DNA of 64,000 nt. Source: Candidatus Planktophila versatilis (GTDB taxonomy: Bacteria > Actinomycetota > Actinomycetes > Nanopelagicales > Nanopelagicaceae). This document shows, piece after piece, positions 16,201-25,321 of the stretch. The stretch lies in NCBI RefSeq assembly GCF_002288265.1, contig NZ_CP016778.1:62001-126000 (forward strand), given 5' to 3'. The notes below the pieces were generated by a model that was not told the DNA's origin, did not search any database, and saw only the letters and a program-made list of their open reading frames with translations. Position 1 is the stretch's first letter. The number at the start of each line of letters is the position of its first letter. The position numbers and the translations under genes were made by a program.

Positions 16201-16221
16201 GTGAAATAAGCCTTATTTCAC
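16201..16221. promoter_or_regulatory. Perfect 10-bp inverted repeat, candidate operator
   Basis: GTGAAATAAG and its exact complement CTTATTTCAC are separated by a single C. The site sits where the -35/spacer region of the LpqE-like promoter would be, and some 50 bp upstream of the carD -10. Its TGAAAT...ATTTCA core resembles Fur/Zur-type boxes, and a Fur-family protein is encoded at 10178. The regulator assignment is inference. Confidence 0.6.
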
Positions 16222-16269
16222 GCCGCTTTACGCCGATAACCCGGGGTTTTCTATGTCGGTGATGGCTGG

Positions 16270-16275
16270 TAGAAT
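16270..16275 (+). promoter_or_regulatory. -10 box (TAGAAT) of carD
   Basis: TAGAAT lies 24 bases before the carD ATG, leaving a short leader that contains a CGAAGGG ribosome-binding site. carD is therefore not leaderless. Confidence 0.5.
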
Positions 16276-16299
16276 TGACCCTCTACCGAAGGGCAATAC

Positions 16300-16782
16300 A
16301 TGACATTCAAGGTCGGCGAAACCGTTGTTTATCCACATCACGGAGCAGCTCTTATCGAGGCAATTGAAACTCGAGTAATCAAGGGCGAAGAGAAGACCTA
16401 CCTAGTTTTGAAAGTTGCTCAGGGTGACCTCACCGTTCGCGTTCCAGCAGAGAATGTAGACCTGGTTGGCGTGCGCGATGTCGTTGATTCAGCAGGCCTT
16501 GATCGAGTATTTAACGTCCTTCGTCAGCCATATACCGAAGAGCCAACAAACTGGTCACGTCGCTATAAGGCAAACCTAGAAAAGCTTGCATCAGGAGATG
16601 TCATTAAGGTCGCAGAAGTTGTGCGCGATCTCTACCGCCGCGATCTTGATCGTGGTCTCTCTGCTGGTGAAAAGCGCATGCTCGCCAAGGCGAAGCAGAT
16701 TCTCGTCTCTGAGCTCGCACTTGCCGAGCGCACAGATGAAGAGAAGGCTGCAACTCTCCTTGACGAGGTTCTCGCTTCTTAA
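16300..16782 (+). CDS. carD: CarD-family transcription regulator (RNA polymerase binding)
   Basis: The 160-residue protein has the CarD N-terminal Tudor-like RNA-polymerase-interacting domain ([20 protein letters not shown]) and a C-terminal helical DNA-contact domain with the conserved Trp in [16 protein letters not shown]. CarD stabilises open promoter complexes at rRNA and many other promoters. It heads the carD, ispDF, cysS, rlmB run, 19 bases before ispDF. Confidence 0.92.
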   Translation: MTFKVGETVVYPHHGAALIEAIETRVIKGEEKTYLVLKVAQGDLTVRVPAENVDLVGVRDVVDSAGLDRVFNVLRQPYTEEPTNWSRRYKANLEKLASGDVIKVAEVVRDLYRRDLDRGLSAGEKRMLAKAKQILVSELALAERTDEEKAATLLDEVLAS

Positions 16783-16801
16783 TTTTCGTTCATCCATCTC
16801 T

Positions 16802-17932
16802 ATGATCGCCGCAATTATCGCAGCTGCAGGTAGCGGTGAACGTTTCGGTGCATCTACTCCCAAAGCGCTCATTCAACTCGGTGATCGCACACTTCTAGAG
16901 CACTCCATCTCAGCGTTGTCATCAGTTGCTGATTACATAGTTGTGAGCGCTCCTGCTGGCTATGAAGATCAGATCCGAGCACTTGTTGGTAATGACATCA
17001 CTGTTGTCACAGGTGGCGCCACACGTTCCGAAAGTGTTCGCCTAGCGCTAGCAACAATTGAAAAAGCAGATTTTGTCTTAGTCCACGATGCTGCGCGCGC
17101 ACTTGCCAGCCGGGAACTTGCAGCTCGCGTTGTGGCAGCTCTTAAAGCTGGTGATGTTGCAGTGATTCCGGCGCTGCCAGAAGTTGATACAGTGAAAGTA
17201 ATTGATGCTAACGGTTATGTAACATCAACTCCAGATCGCACAACACTGCGCCGCGTGCAGACCCCACAAGGTTTTACATTTTCAGTTCTTAAGAGCGCCC
17301 ATGCAACAGCCAGTGATGCCACAGATGATGCAACACTTGTTGCAGCTGCTGGCCATAAAGTGCGCGTCATTGACGGGCAAGAACGAGCCTTGAAAATTAC
17401 AACACCGCATGATCTGGCAACTGCGCTGCAATTTATGGGTAGCGCGCAATCATTTTCTTCAGGTGTGGGAGTTGATGCCCATGCATTTGGACAGGGGCGC
17501 GAACTTTGGCTGGCAGGTTTGCATTGGCCAGATGAAGTTGGAGTTGAGGGGCACTCTGATGGCGATGTTGCAGCACATGCCATATGCGATGCACTCTTTG
17601 CCGCAACTGGACTCGGTGATTTAGGAAGTAATTTTGGAACATCGCGCCCGGAATACGCGGGAGCATCTGGAATCAAGTTATTGAAAGAGACCTACCTTTT
17701 GCTTAGCAATGCGGGATATTCAATCTCGCATATCTCAGTGCAAATTATTGGAAATCGTCCAAGAATCGGAGCCCGTCGCGCAGAAGCGATTGCAACGATA
17801 TCGACCGCCCTTGGGGGCGCCGAGGTAGCAATCCTTGCAACAACCACCGATGGCATGGGCCTTACTGGTGAAGGCAAAGGTATTGCAGCAATTGCATCAG
17901 CCCTTGTTATTAAGTCAGCACAGTTAAAGTAG
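16802..17932 (+). CDS. ispDF: Bifunctional IspD-IspF fusion (MEP isoprenoid pathway)
   Basis: The 376-residue protein starts [16 protein letters not shown], the IspD CTP-binding loop. IspD continues to ~residue 218 ([16 protein letters not shown]). IspF follows from ~residue 222 ([55 protein letters not shown]), with the metal-binding Asp and His residues present. It thus makes CDP-methylerythritol and the cyclodiphosphate. An open extension back to 16586 lies within carD in another frame and is rejected. In mycobacteria the two are separate adjacent genes. Confidence 0.9.
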   Translation: MIAAIIAAAGSGERFGASTPKALIQLGDRTLLEHSISALSSVADYIVVSAPAGYEDQIRALVGNDITVVTGGATRSESVRLALATIEKADFVLVHDAARALASRELAARVVAALKAGDVAVIPALPEVDTVKVIDANGYVTSTPDRTTLRRVQTPQGFTFSVLKSAHATASDATDDATLVAAAGHKVRVIDGQERALKITTPHDLATALQFMGSAQSFSSGVGVDAHAFGQGRELWLAGLHWPDEVGVEGHSDGDVAAHAICDALFAATGLGDLGSNFGTSRPEYAGASGIKLLKETYLLLSNAGYSISHISVQIIGNRPRIGARRAEAIATISTALGGAEVAILATTTDGMGLTGEGKGIAAIASALVIKSAQLK

Positions 17933-17935
17933 AAT
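17930..17935 (+). promoter_or_regulatory. Leaderless -10 box (TAGAAT) of cysS
   Basis: TAGAAT begins with the TAG stop codon of ispDF and lies 6 bases before the cysS ATG. The promoter is thus embedded in the operon. Confidence 0.5.
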
Positions 17936-17941
17936 TGCCTA

Positions 17942-19348
17942 ATGAGTTCGCTATCTTTATATGACACCTTAACGCGAACCACCTCCGAGTTCACTCCGCT
18001 TAAGGCTGGTGAAGTAGGCATCTATCTATGTGGCGCCACGGTGCAGGCACCGCCTCATATTGGCCATGTGCGCTCGGGTGTGAACTTTGACATCTTGCGT
18101 CGCTGGCTTACACGAAGTGGATACAACGTCACCTTTATTCGTAACGTCACAGATATTGATGACAAGATTTTGCATAAGGCTGTGCACGAGCAGGCTCCAT
18201 GGTGGGCAGTTGCGATGAAATATGAACGCGCATTTACTGATGCTTACGCAGCACTGAATGTCTTGCCACCCACATATGAACCGCGCGCGACCGGACATGT
18301 CACACAAATGATTGAACTGATGCAGCTATTGATTGAAAAAGGCGCTGCATATGCCCCAGGTAATGGTGATGTGTATTTAGAGGTGCGCAAACTCTCTTCC
18401 TATCTCACCCTTTCACGTCAGAAACTCGATGATCTATTGCCGGCAGCCGATGCTGATGAAACATTTAAAAAAGACCCGCGTGATTTTGCGTTATGGAAAG
18501 CGGCAAAGCCCGGAGATCCATCATGGCCAACTCCGTGGGGAGCTGGGCGACCAGGATGGCACTTGGAATGTTCGGCGATGGCGCATGCATATTTAGGTGA
18601 AGCATTTGATATTCACGGCGGCGGACTAGATCTGATTTTTCCTCATCACGAAAATGAAATCGCACAATCAGAAGCTGCTGGATATGCCTTTGCTAAGCGC
18701 TGGTTACATAACGCCTGGGTGACTGCCTCCGGTGAGAAGATGTCTAAATCACTTGGTAATTCACTGCAGGTGCATGAATTGTTAAAGAGCGTGCGCGGAA
18801 TTGAACTGCGTTGGTATTTAGGTTCTGCTCACTACCGCTCCATGCTTGAGTTTTCACATGAAGCTTTGGCTGAATCTGCCACAGCTTTCCGCCGCATTGA
18901 AGGCTTCCTTAATCGCTCTGTTGAAATCCTTGGAGCAGAGCCGGTACCTACTATCAGCCAAGTCTTTACTGATGCCATGAATGATGATTTAGCGGTGCCA
19001 ACAGCTCTTGCCTCAATTTCAGAGGCGCTGCGCGCTGGAAATAGCGCAATTACTGCAGGTGATACTGCCACCATTGAAAATAGCGCCAATGAGATTCGCG
19101 GAGCGTTAGAAATACTTGGCTGTGATCCCTTTGATCCCGCCTTTGCATCTAGCACCGCCGTTGAAGATATTGGAGCAGCACTCGATGGTGTTATTCAATT
19201 AGCACTGGCCCAGCGCACCGCGGCTCGTGAGCGAAAAGATTTTGCGGCATCCGATCAGATTCGTGATGGCTTAGCAGTACTGGGAATTACTATTGAAGAT
19301 ACAGCTCAAGGGCCACGTTGGTCGATTACTGGAAATGGAAGTAACTAA
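17942..19348 (+). CDS. cysS: Cysteinyl-tRNA synthetase
   Basis: The 468-residue class I synthetase shows the zinc Cys in YLCGATVQ, the HIGH motif in APPHIGHVRSGVNFDI, the zinc ligands in GWHLECSAMA and FPHHENEIAQSEA, and KMSKSLGN. These favour true CysS over its mycothiol paralogue MshC. It follows ispDF by 9 bases and precedes rlmB by 2. Confidence 0.92.
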   Translation: MSSLSLYDTLTRTTSEFTPLKAGEVGIYLCGATVQAPPHIGHVRSGVNFDILRRWLTRSGYNVTFIRNVTDIDDKILHKAVHEQAPWWAVAMKYERAFTDAYAALNVLPPTYEPRATGHVTQMIELMQLLIEKGAAYAPGNGDVYLEVRKLSSYLTLSRQKLDDLLPAADADETFKKDPRDFALWKAAKPGDPSWPTPWGAGRPGWHLECSAMAHAYLGEAFDIHGGGLDLIFPHHENEIAQSEAAGYAFAKRWLHNAWVTASGEKMSKSLGNSLQVHELLKSVRGIELRWYLGSAHYRSMLEFSHEALAESATAFRRIEGFLNRSVEILGAEPVPTISQVFTDAMNDDLAVPTALASISEALRAGNSAITAGDTATIENSANEIRGALEILGCDPFDPAFASSTAVEDIGAALDGVIQLALAQRTAARERKDFAASDQIRDGLAVLGITIEDTAQGPRWSITGNGSN

Positions 19349-19350
19349 CA

Positions 19351-20304
19351 ATGGCCGGTAATGCAAAACCACGTGGAGCAGTGCGTAAGAGTAAAAAAGG
19401 ACCATCGGCTGGAACTGGTGGAAATAACAAGCGCCGCCTTGAAGGTAAGGGACCAACACCGAAAGCTGAAGATCGTCCCTATCACGCAGCGGCTAAGCGA
19501 AAGAAGGCGGCTGAAAAAACTGCGGCAAAGAAGCCAGCAGCTGCGGGACGTAAATTCTCTAAAGGCGATGCACCTCGTGGTGAAATAGTTGCCGGACGTA
19601 ACGCGGTATTAGAAGCGCTGCGTGAATCTGTGCCAGCAACAGAGTTACTTGTGGCACGCAGTATCGATGTCGATGATCGTGTTGCTGAATCACTGCAGAT
19701 TGCTCTTAACCATGGACTATCTATTCGCGAGGCACATCGCGCCGAGGTGGAAGGTATTTCACCAAATAGCCAAGGAGTTATTCTCTCTATCAAGCCTTTT
19801 CAATATTCTTCTTTTGAAGAAATTACCCAGCGGGCAAAGAACCCGATGTTACTTGTTGCCCTAGATGGTGTGACAGATCCACGTAATCTTGGCGCAATTG
19901 TGAGAAGTGCGGCAGCCTTTGGCGCATCCGGTGTTTTGATGACAGAACGTCGCGCTGCCGGCATGACCGCATCGGCTTGGAAATCTTCAGCAGGAGCTGC
20001 TGCACGCTTACCCATTGCACAAGTAACAAACCTTGCCCGCACCATTGATGAAGCAAAGAAACTAGGCTGTTTTGTGGTCGGCCTTGATGGCGAATCTGAT
20101 GTATCTATCGCTGAGATGAAGGTAGCAACTGAGAACCTGATGGTGATTGTGGGCTCTGAAGGTAAGGGGCTGGCACGTTTAACGCGCGAGAAGTGCGACC
20201 TGGTTGTCTCTATTCCAATTAGTGCAAGTACTGAATCCTTAAACGCATCCGTTGCTACATCTATCGCGCTCTATGCCGTCGATGAAGCACGGCGCAAAGG
20301 TTAG
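19351..20304 (+). CDS. rlmB: 23S rRNA 2'-O-ribose methyltransferase (RlmB/TrmH family)
   Basis: The 317-residue SPOUT protein has a ~70-residue Lys/Arg-rich N-terminal extension, an RNA-binding substrate domain (EIVAGRNAVLEALRES) and a knotted SAM domain with ALDGVTDPRNLGAIVRSAAA, VGSEGKGL and IPISASTESLNASVATSIAL. It probably methylates the ribose of a 23S rRNA guanosine. Its start lies 2 bases after cysS, as in other actinobacteria. Confidence 0.88.
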   Translation: MAGNAKPRGAVRKSKKGPSAGTGGNNKRRLEGKGPTPKAEDRPYHAAAKRKKAAEKTAAKKPAAAGRKFSKGDAPRGEIVAGRNAVLEALRESVPATELLVARSIDVDDRVAESLQIALNHGLSIREAHRAEVEGISPNSQGVILSIKPFQYSSFEEITQRAKNPMLLVALDGVTDPRNLGAIVRSAAAFGASGVLMTERRAAGMTASAWKSSAGAAARLPIAQVTNLARTIDEAKKLGCFVVGLDGESDVSIAEMKVATENLMVIVGSEGKGLARLTREKCDLVVSIPISASTESLNASVATSIALYAVDEARRKG

Positions 20305-20322
20305 TTTCTTAAGGCATTTGCA

Positions 20323-21099
20323 GTGATATACCAACGTTTCATCGTCTGTGGAGATTCTTACTCTGAAGGCATGACCGATGAAATCATCGATGGCCAGTAT
20401 CGCGGATGGGCAGATCGCACTGCAGATGAGATGGCCAAAGCCCACCCTGCTTTCACCTATGTGAATTTAGCTGTGCGCGGAAAATTGCTGGGACAAGTTG
20501 TGCAAGATCAAGTTCCGATTGCGCTCTCTTTTGTAACCGGCGCTGACACTCTGGTTTCATTTCACGCCGGTGCTAATGATGCGCTGCGCCCGGGATATCA
20601 GGCAGATGTTGCCATCGCGCTCTATCAAGATGCCGTGCGATCACTTGCGCGAAGTGGCGCACAAGTAATGCTCTTTACCGTCCTTGAAAAAACTGGCAAC
20701 CAGGGGCGCAGTGCTGAGATTTGGGAGCGCCGCTTTTCTGCATTTAATAAAGGTGTGCGAGCAGTGGGTGCAGAAGTAGGCGCCATCGTGGTCGATGCCA
20801 ATGAAGAAAATTTCTTAAGTGATCGAAGATTTTTAGCATTTGATCGCCTTCATTTAAATCAAGACGGTCACTATCGCTGTGCGCAAGCGGTATTAGAAAA
20901 AATTGGCTTGCCATTTAATCCTGGATGGAGAACACCGTTGCCACCGGCCAAAAAAATTCCATGGATTGTGCAAAGGGGCATCACCGTTGCCTGGTTTATT
21001 GTTTTTGCGCTGCCCTGGATTTATCGTCGTTTACGGGGTAAGTCATCAGGTGATGGAAGAAGTGCCAAATACCCATTACCGCTCTCCTGGCCGAGGTAA
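20323..21099 (+). CDS. SGNH/GDSL hydrolase with C-terminal membrane segment
   Basis: The 258-residue protein begins with GTG and has block I CGDSYSEG (catalytic Ser), block III HAGANDAL (Asn), and block V DRLHLNQDGH (Asp and His). A hydrophobic helix follows at ~residues 218-234 (GITVAWFIVFALPWIYR) and then a basic tail, so it may be held to the membrane by its C-terminus. Substrate (ester, acyl chain or glycan acetyl group) is unknown. It follows rlmB by 18 bases. Confidence 0.8.
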   Translation: MIYQRFIVCGDSYSEGMTDEIIDGQYRGWADRTADEMAKAHPAFTYVNLAVRGKLLGQVVQDQVPIALSFVTGADTLVSFHAGANDALRPGYQADVAIALYQDAVRSLARSGAQVMLFTVLEKTGNQGRSAEIWERRFSAFNKGVRAVGAEVGAIVVDANEENFLSDRRFLAFDRLHLNQDGHYRCAQAVLEKIGLPFNPGWRTPLPPAKKIPWIVQRGITVAWFIVFALPWIYRRLRGKSSGDGRSAKYPLPLSWPR

Positions 21100-21152
21100 A
21101 GGCCACGATTTTTAGAATTGGGCGCTGGGTGCCATAATTACGCTCGCACTTC

Positions 21153-21227
21153 GCCTCCCTAGCTCAGTGGTAGAGCAGCTCACTTGTAATGAGCAGGTCA
21201 TCCGTTCAATCCGGATGGGGGGCTCCA
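21153..21227 (+). tRNA. tRNA-Thr (TGT anticodon)
   Basis: The cloverleaf closes well: acceptor GCCTCCC/GGGGGGC, D-arm GCTC...GAGC, anticodon stem GCTCA/TGAGC around CTTGTAA (anticodon TGT), and T-arm ATCCG-TTCAATC-CGGAT. Discriminator T is followed by an encoded CCA. Confidence 0.95.
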
Positions 21228-21263
21228 AATCAATTACTCCAACGCATCACGGAAGGAGTCCAC

Positions 21264-21782
21264 ATGTCAGATAGCTCATTTGCCCATGAATCATTTGATG
21301 ATCTCATCGCTGCAAATACCGAATATCAGAAAACCTTTAAGTATTCCGAGCTCTCCGGCTCTGCCGTTAAAGGCCTGGCAATCGTTACCTGTATGGACTC
21401 ACGCATTAATCCACTTTCGGTAGTGGGAATGAATTCAGGGGACGCCAAGATTCTTCGTAATGCAGGAGCTCGCGTGACCGAAGACGTTCTACGTACCCTA
21501 GTTCTTGCCACCTACCTCTTGAACGTAAATCGTATTTTGGTGATGCCACATACTGACTGCGCCATGGCGCGCGGTGATGAAGCAGCAATTCATAAACTCA
21601 TTGATGATAAGTATGGTGTTAATACTTCAAGTCTGGAATTTAAAACTACTTCAGATCAATTAGGTGCACTGGCATCAGATATCAACCGGGTGCGTTCATA
21701 TCCTCTGCTGCGTGATGGCGTTGTTGTTGCTGGCGCAATTTATGATGTGAAGACTGGAAAAATTACTCCATACGAGGGTTAG
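21264..21782 (+). CDS. Beta-class carbonic anhydrase
   Basis: The 172-residue enzyme interconverts CO2 and bicarbonate. Zinc-site residues are visible: Cys and Asp in VTCMDSRINP, then His and Cys in MPHTDCAM, plus NAGARVTEDVLR. The start MSDSSFAHES is chosen for its Shine-Dalgarno AAGGAG (21253-21258). An upstream ATG would place the N-terminus inside tRNA-Thr. The 3' end overlaps the convergent hydrolase gene by 20 bases. Confidence 0.88.
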   Translation: MSDSSFAHESFDDLIAANTEYQKTFKYSELSGSAVKGLAIVTCMDSRINPLSVVGMNSGDAKILRNAGARVTEDVLRTLVLATYLLNVNRILVMPHTDCAMARGDEAAIHKLIDDKYGVNTSSLEFKTTSDQLGALASDINRVRSYPLLRDGVVVAGAIYDVKTGKITPYEG

Positions 21783-22545
21783 CACGGCGGATCGGCATCT
21801 TGGTCACTGGATAGCTCAAATCTTCTAGGAAATCCTGAATCAGAAGCTGGGCAAGTGCGGGCTTTTCTTTAATAAATTGATGCGAAGTCCCTGGAATAAT
21901 TGCTAGTTGGCCTAGTGGAATACTTTCAAAGAGTTCGATGGTGTGAGAATGTGCGATGACATCGTCATCACCGGCCATCACAAGTACTGGGCATTGGATT
22001 GTGGCCAAATCTTTGGTGGTCAGTGTTGGCTCGGACTTCCATATCTTTATCATTCGCACGATTTTTTCAGCCAAGGTATCGGGTGCATCGGGTGAGGTGC
22101 GGTTGTACTCCTCTTGGTCTTCAGGTGAAATGACGCCATCGAATTCAGGCAGTGGCAGCGTTCCACTAAAGTGAAAGTTTGCACCCAAGGTAATAACTGA
22201 GCGCACGAGTTCCGGGCGCTTAACTGCTGCAAGAAGTGCAATATTTCCACCATCGCTATAACCAATTAAGTGCGCTGGCTCTTTCACAACACTTTCTAGA
22301 TAGGCAATCAACTCTGTTACTTGATAATCAAAGTGCAAACTTCCGGTGCGATCTCCGGTGAAGCCATGTGCGGTGCGATCATAGGCAAAGGGATGAAATT
22401 GTTCTTCAATGGCAGGAAGTACCTGGGCATCCCAATGGGAAGTCTGGCTTAAGCCCCCATGAAGTAATACAACGGCTTCGCCCTTGTTATCCCATTCATA
22501 GCAATAGAGCTGGTGTCCTGCTATCTCGAGATATTTTTCTAACAT
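21763..22545 (-). CDS. Alpha/beta hydrolase
   Basis: The 260-residue protein has the hydrolase fold: oxyanion segment LLHGGLSQTSHWD, nucleophile elbow GYSDGGNIAL (Ser), an acid in MAGDDDVI and the catalytic His in PGTSHQF. Substrate is unknown. It starts 11 bases after the ndh stop, so the two form an operon. The opposite-strand carbonic anhydrase overlaps its C-terminal codons. Confidence 0.8.
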   Translation of the reverse strand: MLEKYLEIAGHQLYCYEWDNKGEAVVLLHGGLSQTSHWDAQVLPAIEEQFHPFAYDRTAHGFTGDRTGSLHFDYQVTELIAYLESVVKEPAHLIGYSDGGNIALLAAVKRPELVRSVITLGANFHFSGTLPLPEFDGVISPEDQEEYNRTSPDAPDTLAEKIVRMIKIWKSEPTLTTKDLATIQCPVLVMAGDDDVIAHSHTIELFESIPLGQLAIIPGTSHQFIKEKPALAQLLIQDFLEDLSYPVTKMPIRRANPRME

Positions 22546-22556
22546 AATAAAGAGAG

Positions 22557-23789
22557 TTAGAGCGTATCCATGATGTGGCGATTGCCGCGATCAAATGTGA
22601 GGTAGTTCCAGCTCCAGTCGACGATGGTGCCCACTTTGTTGCGCCCGCCAACAAGATAGAAAAGGTGCAGGAATAACCAGGCAAACCAGGCAAGTGGGCC
22701 CGTTAACTTAACTCCGCGGAATTCAACAACAGCCTTATGGCGGCCGATAGTTGCCATGGCACCTTTATCAAAATACTTAAATGGTGACAGTGCTTTGCCT
22801 GACTCTTTGCGCAAGATTTGTTTGGCCACCCATTTTGCTTGCTGCAGTGCAACGGGTGCGACCATCGGCAAGAAACGACCATCGGCGCCTTTGGTGCCGT
22901 TGATATCACCGATTGCCCAAATATTTGGATAGTTCTTCACTTCTAGATTTTCATCGGTATCAATACGCGTGCCAGCAAGTGGAAGATTAAGAATGCTGGC
23001 GGTGGGTTCACCTTTCACACCGGCGGCCCAGATAGTTACTTCAGCTGGAATAGGAGCGCCTTCAGTAATAATAATCTGTCGTGATTTCACTTCCCGCACA
23101 GCGGTATTGGTTCGCACGATGACGCCGAGTTTGTGCAGATCAGATTCGGCGCGTGCCGAAAGTTTCTCGCTAAACATCGGCAGGATACGCGGGCCAGCTT
23201 CAATCAAATAGACATCAATATGCTCGGCAGCTGCTGCTAAATCATTTTTTAGTGGTCCGCGCTTGAGTTCGGCAAGTGCGCCAGCCATTTCAACACCCGT
23301 AGGTCCGCCGCCAACTACTGCAATCGATAGTCGGGTGTTATCTTCAAAACGGGCAAGATCTTCAAAGCGGCGAAGTACTTCGGCGCGAATCAGGAGCGCT
23401 TCATGCACGCTCTTCATTCCAAGTGCGTGATCTGTCACCCCAGCAACTCCGAAGTCGGCGGTGACTGAACCGAGGGCCACGATCAGGTGATCGAAATCAA
23501 GAGACTCAGAGGAATCAAGTTTTACTGACTTGTTCTTATGATCAACTGAGATAGGTGAACCCATTCGAAACTTCACCCCAGTATCGCGAAGGGCGCCACG
23601 AATTGGATGGACTACGTGATCTGCGGCAAGGCCGGCAGTTGATACCTGATAGAGAAGTGGTAAAAAAGTTTGAAAGTTATGGCGATCAACGAGTGTGACA
23701 TCTGCCTTTTCGGCCAAGGCGCGAGCTGCTCCGAGGCCGCCGAAACCAGCGCCAAGTATGACTACGCGCGGTCGGGTAGAAGTCTTCAT
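22557..23789 (-). CDS. ndh: Type II NADH dehydrogenase (NDH-2)
   Basis: The 410-residue flavoprotein oxidises NADH and reduces quinone without proton pumping. The FAD-binding motif VVILGAGFGGLGAARAL is at residues 9-25, and LPLLYQVSTAGLAADHV and the NADH motif VVGGGPTGVEMAGALAEL are typical of NDH-2. The C-terminus holds a membrane-associated hydrophobic stretch (LAWFAWLFLHLFYLVG). It is transcribed divergently from a DUF2867 SDR gene with only 23 bp between start codons. Confidence 0.88.
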   Translation of the reverse strand: MKTSTRPRVVILGAGFGGLGAARALAEKADVTLVDRHNFQTFLPLLYQVSTAGLAADHVVHPIRGALRDTGVKFRMGSPISVDHKNKSVKLDSSESLDFDHLIVALGSVTADFGVAGVTDHALGMKSVHEALLIRAEVLRRFEDLARFEDNTRLSIAVVGGGPTGVEMAGALAELKRGPLKNDLAAAAEHIDVYLIEAGPRILPMFSEKLSARAESDLHKLGVIVRTNTAVREVKSRQIIITEGAPIPAEVTIWAAGVKGEPTASILNLPLAGTRIDTDENLEVKNYPNIWAIGDINGTKGADGRFLPMVAPVALQQAKWVAKQILRKESGKALSPFKYFDKGAMATIGRHKAVVEFRGVKLTGPLAWFAWLFLHLFYLVGGRNKVGTIVDWSWNYLTFDRGNRHIMDTL

Positions 23790-23795
23790 GTGCGC

Positions 23796-23805
23796 AGTCT
23801 ACGCT
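23796..23805. promoter_or_regulatory. Overlapping divergent leaderless -10 boxes of ndh and the SDR gene
   Basis: Minus-strand TAGACT (23796-23801) is 6 bases from the ndh ATG. Plus-strand TACGCT (23800-23805) is 7 bases from the SDR ATG at 23813. The two hexamers share two bases, so the promoters should exclude each other. Confidence 0.6.
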
Positions 23806-23812
23806 CCGACCT

Positions 23813-25300
23813 ATGGAATCGCAGAATCAAGACCGGCTCTACCTCGTTACTGGTGCATCTGGATATGTAGGTGGTCGTTTGGTGCGAGTACTTCTTGAAG
23901 AAAAGAAGCGAGTGCGGGTATTTGTTCGCGATGCCCAAAAGATTAAAGGACATGCCTGGGCTGATGGTGTTGAAATTTGCGAAGGCACTGCAACAAATGG
24001 TGAAGATCTAGCGCGCGCACTGGAAGGTGTGCACACCGCCTACTACCTATTGCACTCCATCAACGTGGCGACAGATTTTGAAGCAGTGGAAGCGCAGATG
24101 GCACACACCTTTGCCGATCGGGCAGAGGCAGCCGGGGTCAAGCAGATTGTGTATTTGGGTGGAATCGCCAACGATGAAAACCGCAGCCGCCACTTGTTAT
24201 CACGTATGAATACCGGCATTGAGTTGGCATCTACATCTGTGCCAGTGCTCGAACTTCGTGCTGGAATTATTATCGGTTCCGGTTCAGCCTCCTTTGAGAT
24301 GCTGCGCCATCTCACACACCGCTTGCCAATTATGACCACCCCCAAGTGGGTTTCTAATCGCACTCAACCGATTGCTATCCGCGACGTTCTTTACTACTTA
24401 CGTAGCGTGGCAAATTTAAAGCACCCAGTTAATCGCATCTGCGATATTGGCGGCCCAGAAGTCATGTCATATGCGGCGATGATGCAGGAATTTTCCAAGC
24501 TATCTGGACTTCGAAAGCGCATCATCATTCAAGTGCCAGTACTTACTCCCAAGCTTTCCAGTTTGTGGATCGGTTTTGTGACACCCGTGCCAACATCACT
24601 TGCGCGCCCACTAGTGGAATCACTGATTAGTGAAGTCGTGGCAGATCCGCGCAAAAGCATTAACGATTTGATTGCACCCCCGGCCGAAGGTCTGCTCACT
24701 GTTTCGCAAGCAATTCAGTTAGCTCTTACTCGCACGGAAGAGAACTCAGTCTCCACTCGCTGGTCAGATGCCGCTTTTCCCACAGCGCCCTGGCAGAAAG
24801 CACAGAGTGATCCTGATTGGGCAGGCGAACTCACACTGAAAGATCATCGCGAAATTACTACCGATGTTCCCGCTAAATATATTTGGGAGCAGATCGAAGG
24901 AATCGGCGGGGAACACGGTTGGTTTGGTTCCGGTTGGCTCTGGTATTTGCGTGGATTAATCGATCGCATGGTGGGAGGTGTTGGACTACGTCGTGGACGC
25001 CGCGATCCAAATCATCTTCGTGTTGGCGATAGTTTAGATTTTTGGAGAGTAGAAGGACTTACGCCAGAAAAACACTTGCGACTCTATGCCGAAATGATTC
25101 TGCCTGGAAAGGCATGGCTGGAATTTCATTTAGAAGAAATTGATGGCAAGACTGTCCTGACCCAAGATGCCCTCTTTGCACCACGTGGATTAGGTGGCCA
25201 GATTTATTGGTATCTCGTTTCACCCTTTCATTTCTTTATCTTCCCAACGATGTGTCGCAATATTGTTAAAGCTGCTCGTAAATCCCACACTTCACGCTAA
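23813..25300 (+). CDS. NAD(P)-binding SDR fused to a DUF2867/START-like domain
   Basis: This 495-residue protein has an atypical SDR domain (YLVTGASGYVGGRLVRVLLE) over residues ~8-300 and a C-terminal DUF2867 domain (residues ~330-490) with GGEHGWFGSGWLWYLRG, LRRGRRDPNHLRVGDSLDFW and KTVLTQDALFAPRGLGGQIYW. Such proteins resemble NmrA-type reductases; no reaction is established. It shares a minimal promoter region with ndh, suggesting a redox link. Confidence 0.8.
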   Translation: MESQNQDRLYLVTGASGYVGGRLVRVLLEEKKRVRVFVRDAQKIKGHAWADGVEICEGTATNGEDLARALEGVHTAYYLLHSINVATDFEAVEAQMAHTFADRAEAAGVKQIVYLGGIANDENRSRHLLSRMNTGIELASTSVPVLELRAGIIIGSGSASFEMLRHLTHRLPIMTTPKWVSNRTQPIAIRDVLYYLRSVANLKHPVNRICDIGGPEVMSYAAMMQEFSKLSGLRKRIIIQVPVLTPKLSSLWIGFVTPVPTSLARPLVESLISEVVADPRKSINDLIAPPAEGLLTVSQAIQLALTRTEENSVSTRWSDAAFPTAPWQKAQSDPDWAGELTLKDHREITTDVPAKYIWEQIEGIGGEHGWFGSGWLWYLRGLIDRMVGGVGLRRGRRDPNHLRVGDSLDFWRVEGLTPEKHLRLYAEMILPGKAWLEFHLEEIDGKTVLTQDALFAPRGLGGQIYWYLVSPFHFFIFPTMCRNIVKAARKSHTSR

Positions 25301-25308
25301 CTCCGTCG

Positions 25309-25314
25309 TAAGAT
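25309..25314 (+). promoter_or_regulatory. Leaderless -10 box (TAAGAT) of the DUF3263 gene
   Basis: TAAGAT lies 7 bases before the ATG at 25322. Confidence 0.55.
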
Positions 25315-25321
25315 TAGGTAC

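Noticed and set aside
16586..16801. Upstream extension of IspDF inside carD
   Set aside because: It overlaps the well-supported carD gene in another frame, and IspD homology begins exactly at the ATG at 16802.
21189..21263. Longer carbonic anhydrase start inside tRNA-Thr
   Set aside because: The ATG lies in the anticodon arm of the tRNA; a strong Shine-Dalgarno precedes the ATG at 21264.
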